From: Maribacter cobaltidurans
GTDB taxonomy: Bacteria > Bacteroidota > Bacteroidia > Flavobacteriales > Flavobacteriaceae
Reading direction: 5' to 3'
Length of the DNA stretch: 64,000 bases
Assembly (NCBI RefSeq): GCF_002269385.1
Contig: NZ_CP022957.1
Coordinates: 2,785,001-2,849,000 of the forward strand
Shown here: one piece after another, positions 61,732 through 64,000 of the stretch
How the letters are laid out: the number at the start of each line of letters is the position of its first letter
Numbering within the stretch: the first letter of the stretch is position 1
Made by a program: the position numbers and the translations under genes
Notes under the pieces: generated by a model
What the model saw: the letters and a program-made list of their open reading frames with translations, nothing else
What the model was told of the DNA's origin: nothing
The model's database searches: none

Positions 61732-62518
61732 ATTGTAATATAAATTCCTTTTCCGTCAGCCCGATGCCATCATCTATCAAATGGCCTAACTTCGGATTTT
61801 CCAGTTTAGTTGCTTTGGATTTATTGTTTTAAATCTCGTTTTTTTAGAAAATGGTTGCGTAGCTGAGCTGAATGGAGCATCTGTCTTTTAGGCAGACGAT
61901 CGAAGGTTCGAATTCTTCCTTGATTTGAGACATAATCATTCTAAGTCCATAGATCCAAAAATGGATTCTTCCGGCTTTTTTTCATGGTGTTTATCCTCTA
62001 GTTATCTGGACAATTGCGAAAAATAAGGTTTCTGCTTCCTTGAAATTCCAAGGAACTTACTACGTCGCAGACACTCCTGATTTTTCCCCGAAAGTCTTGA
62101 CAAAACCCGCTTTATCCATTATGCCGTGCATGAAAGAAACCAAACAAACACCCCTTAAAGTAAATCACAATTGAATGAAAAGGGAATTTTAGTGATTAAA
62201 ATCAATTTAAACTAAATGCACAAAGGGTTTTATAAAGTTTCCCTTAATACATTTTTTACAGCTGCTTGCAAACCTCTGAGAAGGTACAGGTTTTTAGAAT
62301 GTACTGTGCATAATTGTTATTTCGTCGATGATTTTGAACGTTTCCTCGAATGGGCTACTACATAATCAAACATTCTTACATACTAAAAATAGGTAATTAC
62401 AATATAAATAAGAAAAATACTACAAATTAATTCAATTTTGTATTTGTTAAATATACCAAACTTAAAAATCCAAACACATGATTATTCAAAATTCCAATAA
62501 AATCAATAATTCTCAACC
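61732..62518. other. Long AT-rich intergenic region before the second adhesin
   Basis: Apart from the tRNA pseudogene at 61853-61926 I see no gene in these 787 bases. AT content is high, especially from 62360. No consensus promoter at the usual spacing was found before the ATG at 62519. A long untranslated leader or decayed DNA would both fit. Confidence 0.5.
61853..61926 (+). pseudogene. tRNA pseudogene (Lys-like anticodon TTT)
   Basis: The 5' acceptor GGTTGCG, anticodon arm (TCTGT-CTTTTAG-GCAGA, anticodon TTT) and T-arm (GAAGG-TTCGAAT-TCTTC) are those of a tRNA. The D-stem is broken (GCTG against GAGC) and the 3' acceptor reads CTTGATT instead of CGCAACC, so it cannot close. The gene is therefore a relic. 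The lost 3' end could mark an old integration event. Confidence 0.7.
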
Positions 62519-64000
62519 ATGAAAAAAATCATTTTTTATGTAATACTTCTACTATGCCTCCATCGAATACAGGCCCAGGATATTTTGATATTATATGGGG
62601 GCCAGACCTCCCAACTGTCCCAAGCACAGGGCTACGCCGCTAATCTAAGTGCAACGGGAGTATTTGATACCGTTGATGCCGTTATTTGGGATGCGCCGAA
62701 CAAATATGACTTAAACTATCTCAATGACTATGATGCGATCATGGTGGTTACCAATGGTGGTTATAATGCCTCATATGGTATGGGCGATCTTTTAAAAACC
62801 TATGTTGATAATGGGGGTGGCGTGGGTATTTTCCTATTCGCCAACGCTTCAATAGAAATAGGTGGTTCATGGAACTACAATGCGCTTATACCAGCTGGTC
62901 AATCAATGGGGCCTACGAACTTTGGAACCATAGATATTCCTACACACCCGGCCCTTAACTATCCGTTTGTAATTAATACCGCTACTTGGAATGTAGGAAG
63001 TTTATGGTCCTCTACTTCCAATACCCTAGCTCCAGAGGCATATAGCATAGCCAAATTCTCCGATGGAAGGCCCGGTCTTCAAGCTAGGGAAAATGTGGGA
63101 ATAAATGGCATGGGCAGGGTAATCGACTTTGCAGTTTCTCCGAGTGCTGCTACTGGAAGCAATGCTGTTCCGGGTTATCAACTTTTTGCGAACATCATGA
63201 TGTGGTTGGTGGGATCTATTCAAACTACTGGAGATACTTGTTTGGCCACCAATAGCGTGTCTTTCTCCTTCTTGGACGATGGGGGATCACCCGTAGTCAG
63301 TCATGCTTGGGATTTCGGGGATACTACCTCATCAACCTTGGCTGCACCGTCTAAGACATATACCGCTGCAGGAGTATTTGACATCACGCTAACTGTGGTC
63401 CGTCAAGACGCATCTTCTAATATATACACAGATAAGGTGGTCATATCCGACAACCCGACAGCTGCAAACGCAGGCGAAGACATCTACTTGACTTCCGGTA
63501 CTACTACGGCTCAATTGACAGGAAATGTACCGAGTGTGGGTGAAGGAGCCTGGTCTTGGGTTAGTGGCCCGAATACACCAAATGCCACGGTGACCGATAA
63601 TGTTTTGAACCTCTCAAACCTTATGGAAGGAACCTACGAATATCAATGGGAAATTTCTAATGGAACTTGTCTGCCCTCAACCGATTTGGTAGAGATTTTG
63701 ATTGCCGATAATATGGTGCCTACCGATGTAACGATTACCTCAATGGAAATTACCGAAAACAATGAAATTGGGGATACCGTAGGAAGTCTTTCTACTACTG
63801 ATGCTGACATTGATGATACGCATACCTATAGTCTTGTTTCCGGTATTGGGGCCGAAGATAACGAAAGTTTTATGATAGTCGATGCAGAGCTACAAGCAGG
63901 CGGCCCCTTTGATTATGAAACCAAAAATACCTATTCCATTAGGGTGAGGTCTACAGACCGCTTTGGAGGTTTTTTTGAAAAAAGCTTTCTAATTACCATT
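62519..64000 (+). CDS. Large secreted PKD/cadherin-like protein (partial, runs off right edge)
   Basis: 494 codons are visible from ATG 62519 with no stop. Signal peptide MKKIIFYVILLLCLHRIQAQ. The first part (ILILYGGQTSQLSQAQGYAA, then MVVTNGGYNASYGMGDLLKT) looks like a Rossmann or ThuA-type glutamine-amidotransferase-like domain. A PKD domain follows (AWDFGDTTSSTLAAPSKTY, near 261-290) and a cadherin-like domain from about residue 405 (VGSLSTTDADIDDTHTYSLV), close in sequence to that of the giant adhesin. It is probably another type IX-secreted surface protein; its C-terminus is outside the window. Confidence 0.85.
   Translation, partial: MKKIIFYVILLLCLHRIQAQDILILYGGQTSQLSQAQGYAANLSATGVFDTVDAVIWDAPNKYDLNYLNDYDAIMVVTNGGYNASYGMGDLLKTYVDNGGGVGIFLFANASIEIGGSWNYNALIPAGQSMGPTNFGTIDIPTHPALNYPFVINTATWNVGSLWSSTSNTLAPEAYSIAKFSDGRPGLQARENVGINGMGRVIDFAVSPSAATGSNAVPGYQLFANIMMWLVGSIQTTGDTCLATNSVSFSFLDDGGSPVVSHAWDFGDTTSSTLAAPSKTYTAAGVFDITLTVVRQDASSNIYTDKVVISDNPTAANAGEDIYLTSGTTTAQLTGNVPSVGEGAWSWVSGPNTPNATVTDNVLNLSNLMEGTYEYQWEISNGTCLPSTDLVEILIADNMVPTDVTITSMEITENNEIGDTVGSLSTTDADIDDTHTYSLVSGIGAEDNESFMIVDAELQAGGPFDYETKNTYSIRVRSTDRFGGFFEKSFLITI

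Overview
The window looks like a chromosome segment of a marine-type Bacteroidetes bacterium, most likely family Flavobacteriaceae. The evidence is the CTnDOT-style Tra proteins, the TAnnTTTG type of promoter -7 element, a PorP/SprF protein paired with a giant gliding-type adhesin (type IX secretion), GSCFA, DUF4230 and OMP_b-brl-type outer-membrane proteins, and very weak Shine-Dalgarno use. The species cannot be fixed from sequence alone.

Bases 1 to about 32,300 are the right-hand part of an integrative and conjugative element (ICE) sitting in an initiator tRNA-Met gene (32297-32369, minus strand). Its left end lies outside the window. From left to right it carries the following. First, a minus-strand transfer operon: VirB4-like traG (cut by base 1), traF, traE, a traD-like gene, a DUF3408 gene, a ParA-like gene with palindromic operator-like sites upstream, an XRE regulator, and the type IV coupling protein. 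Next come two TOPRIM-like proteins, one with its acidic active-site residues lost, and a DUF3945-like protein. On the plus strand follow an M23 peptidase, three unknown proteins and a 1671-residue DNA methylase/SNF2-like helicase fusion. Then come an AT-rich three-gene cargo cassette (PD-(D/E)XK nuclease with an internal winged helix, Ser/Thr kinase, unknown alpha/beta protein), a PRTRC cassette (E, C, F, B, ThiF) that resembles a ubiquitin-like conjugation pathway, and an AbiE toxin-antitoxin pair. The element ends with a candidate oriT, MobC-like and MOBP-like relaxase genes, and a tyrosine integrase beside the tRNA.

Bases 32,400 to 64,000 look like host chromosome with lower GC. They hold an alanine/glycine:cation symporter gene overlapping era, a NeuD-like acetyltransferase, der, a large TonB-type outer membrane protein, a lipoprotein, a TPM/TPM/LemA/MerR/M23 minus-strand cluster, alaS, an alpha/beta hydrolase with a GSCFA protein, a secreted protein, a TPR histidine kinase with a LuxR-type response regulator, and a DUF4230 protein. 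The right end carries a 2505-residue adhesin with its PorP/SprF partner, a tRNA pseudogene, and the start of a second large PKD/cadherin-like secreted protein that runs off the right edge.

The best candidates for something undescribed are the kinase-nuclease-barrel cassette at 18671-21408, which sits where ICEs carry defence cargo, and the PRTRC cassette, whose B protein shows an E2-like cysteine motif and whose C protein ends in glycine. Function for both is inference.
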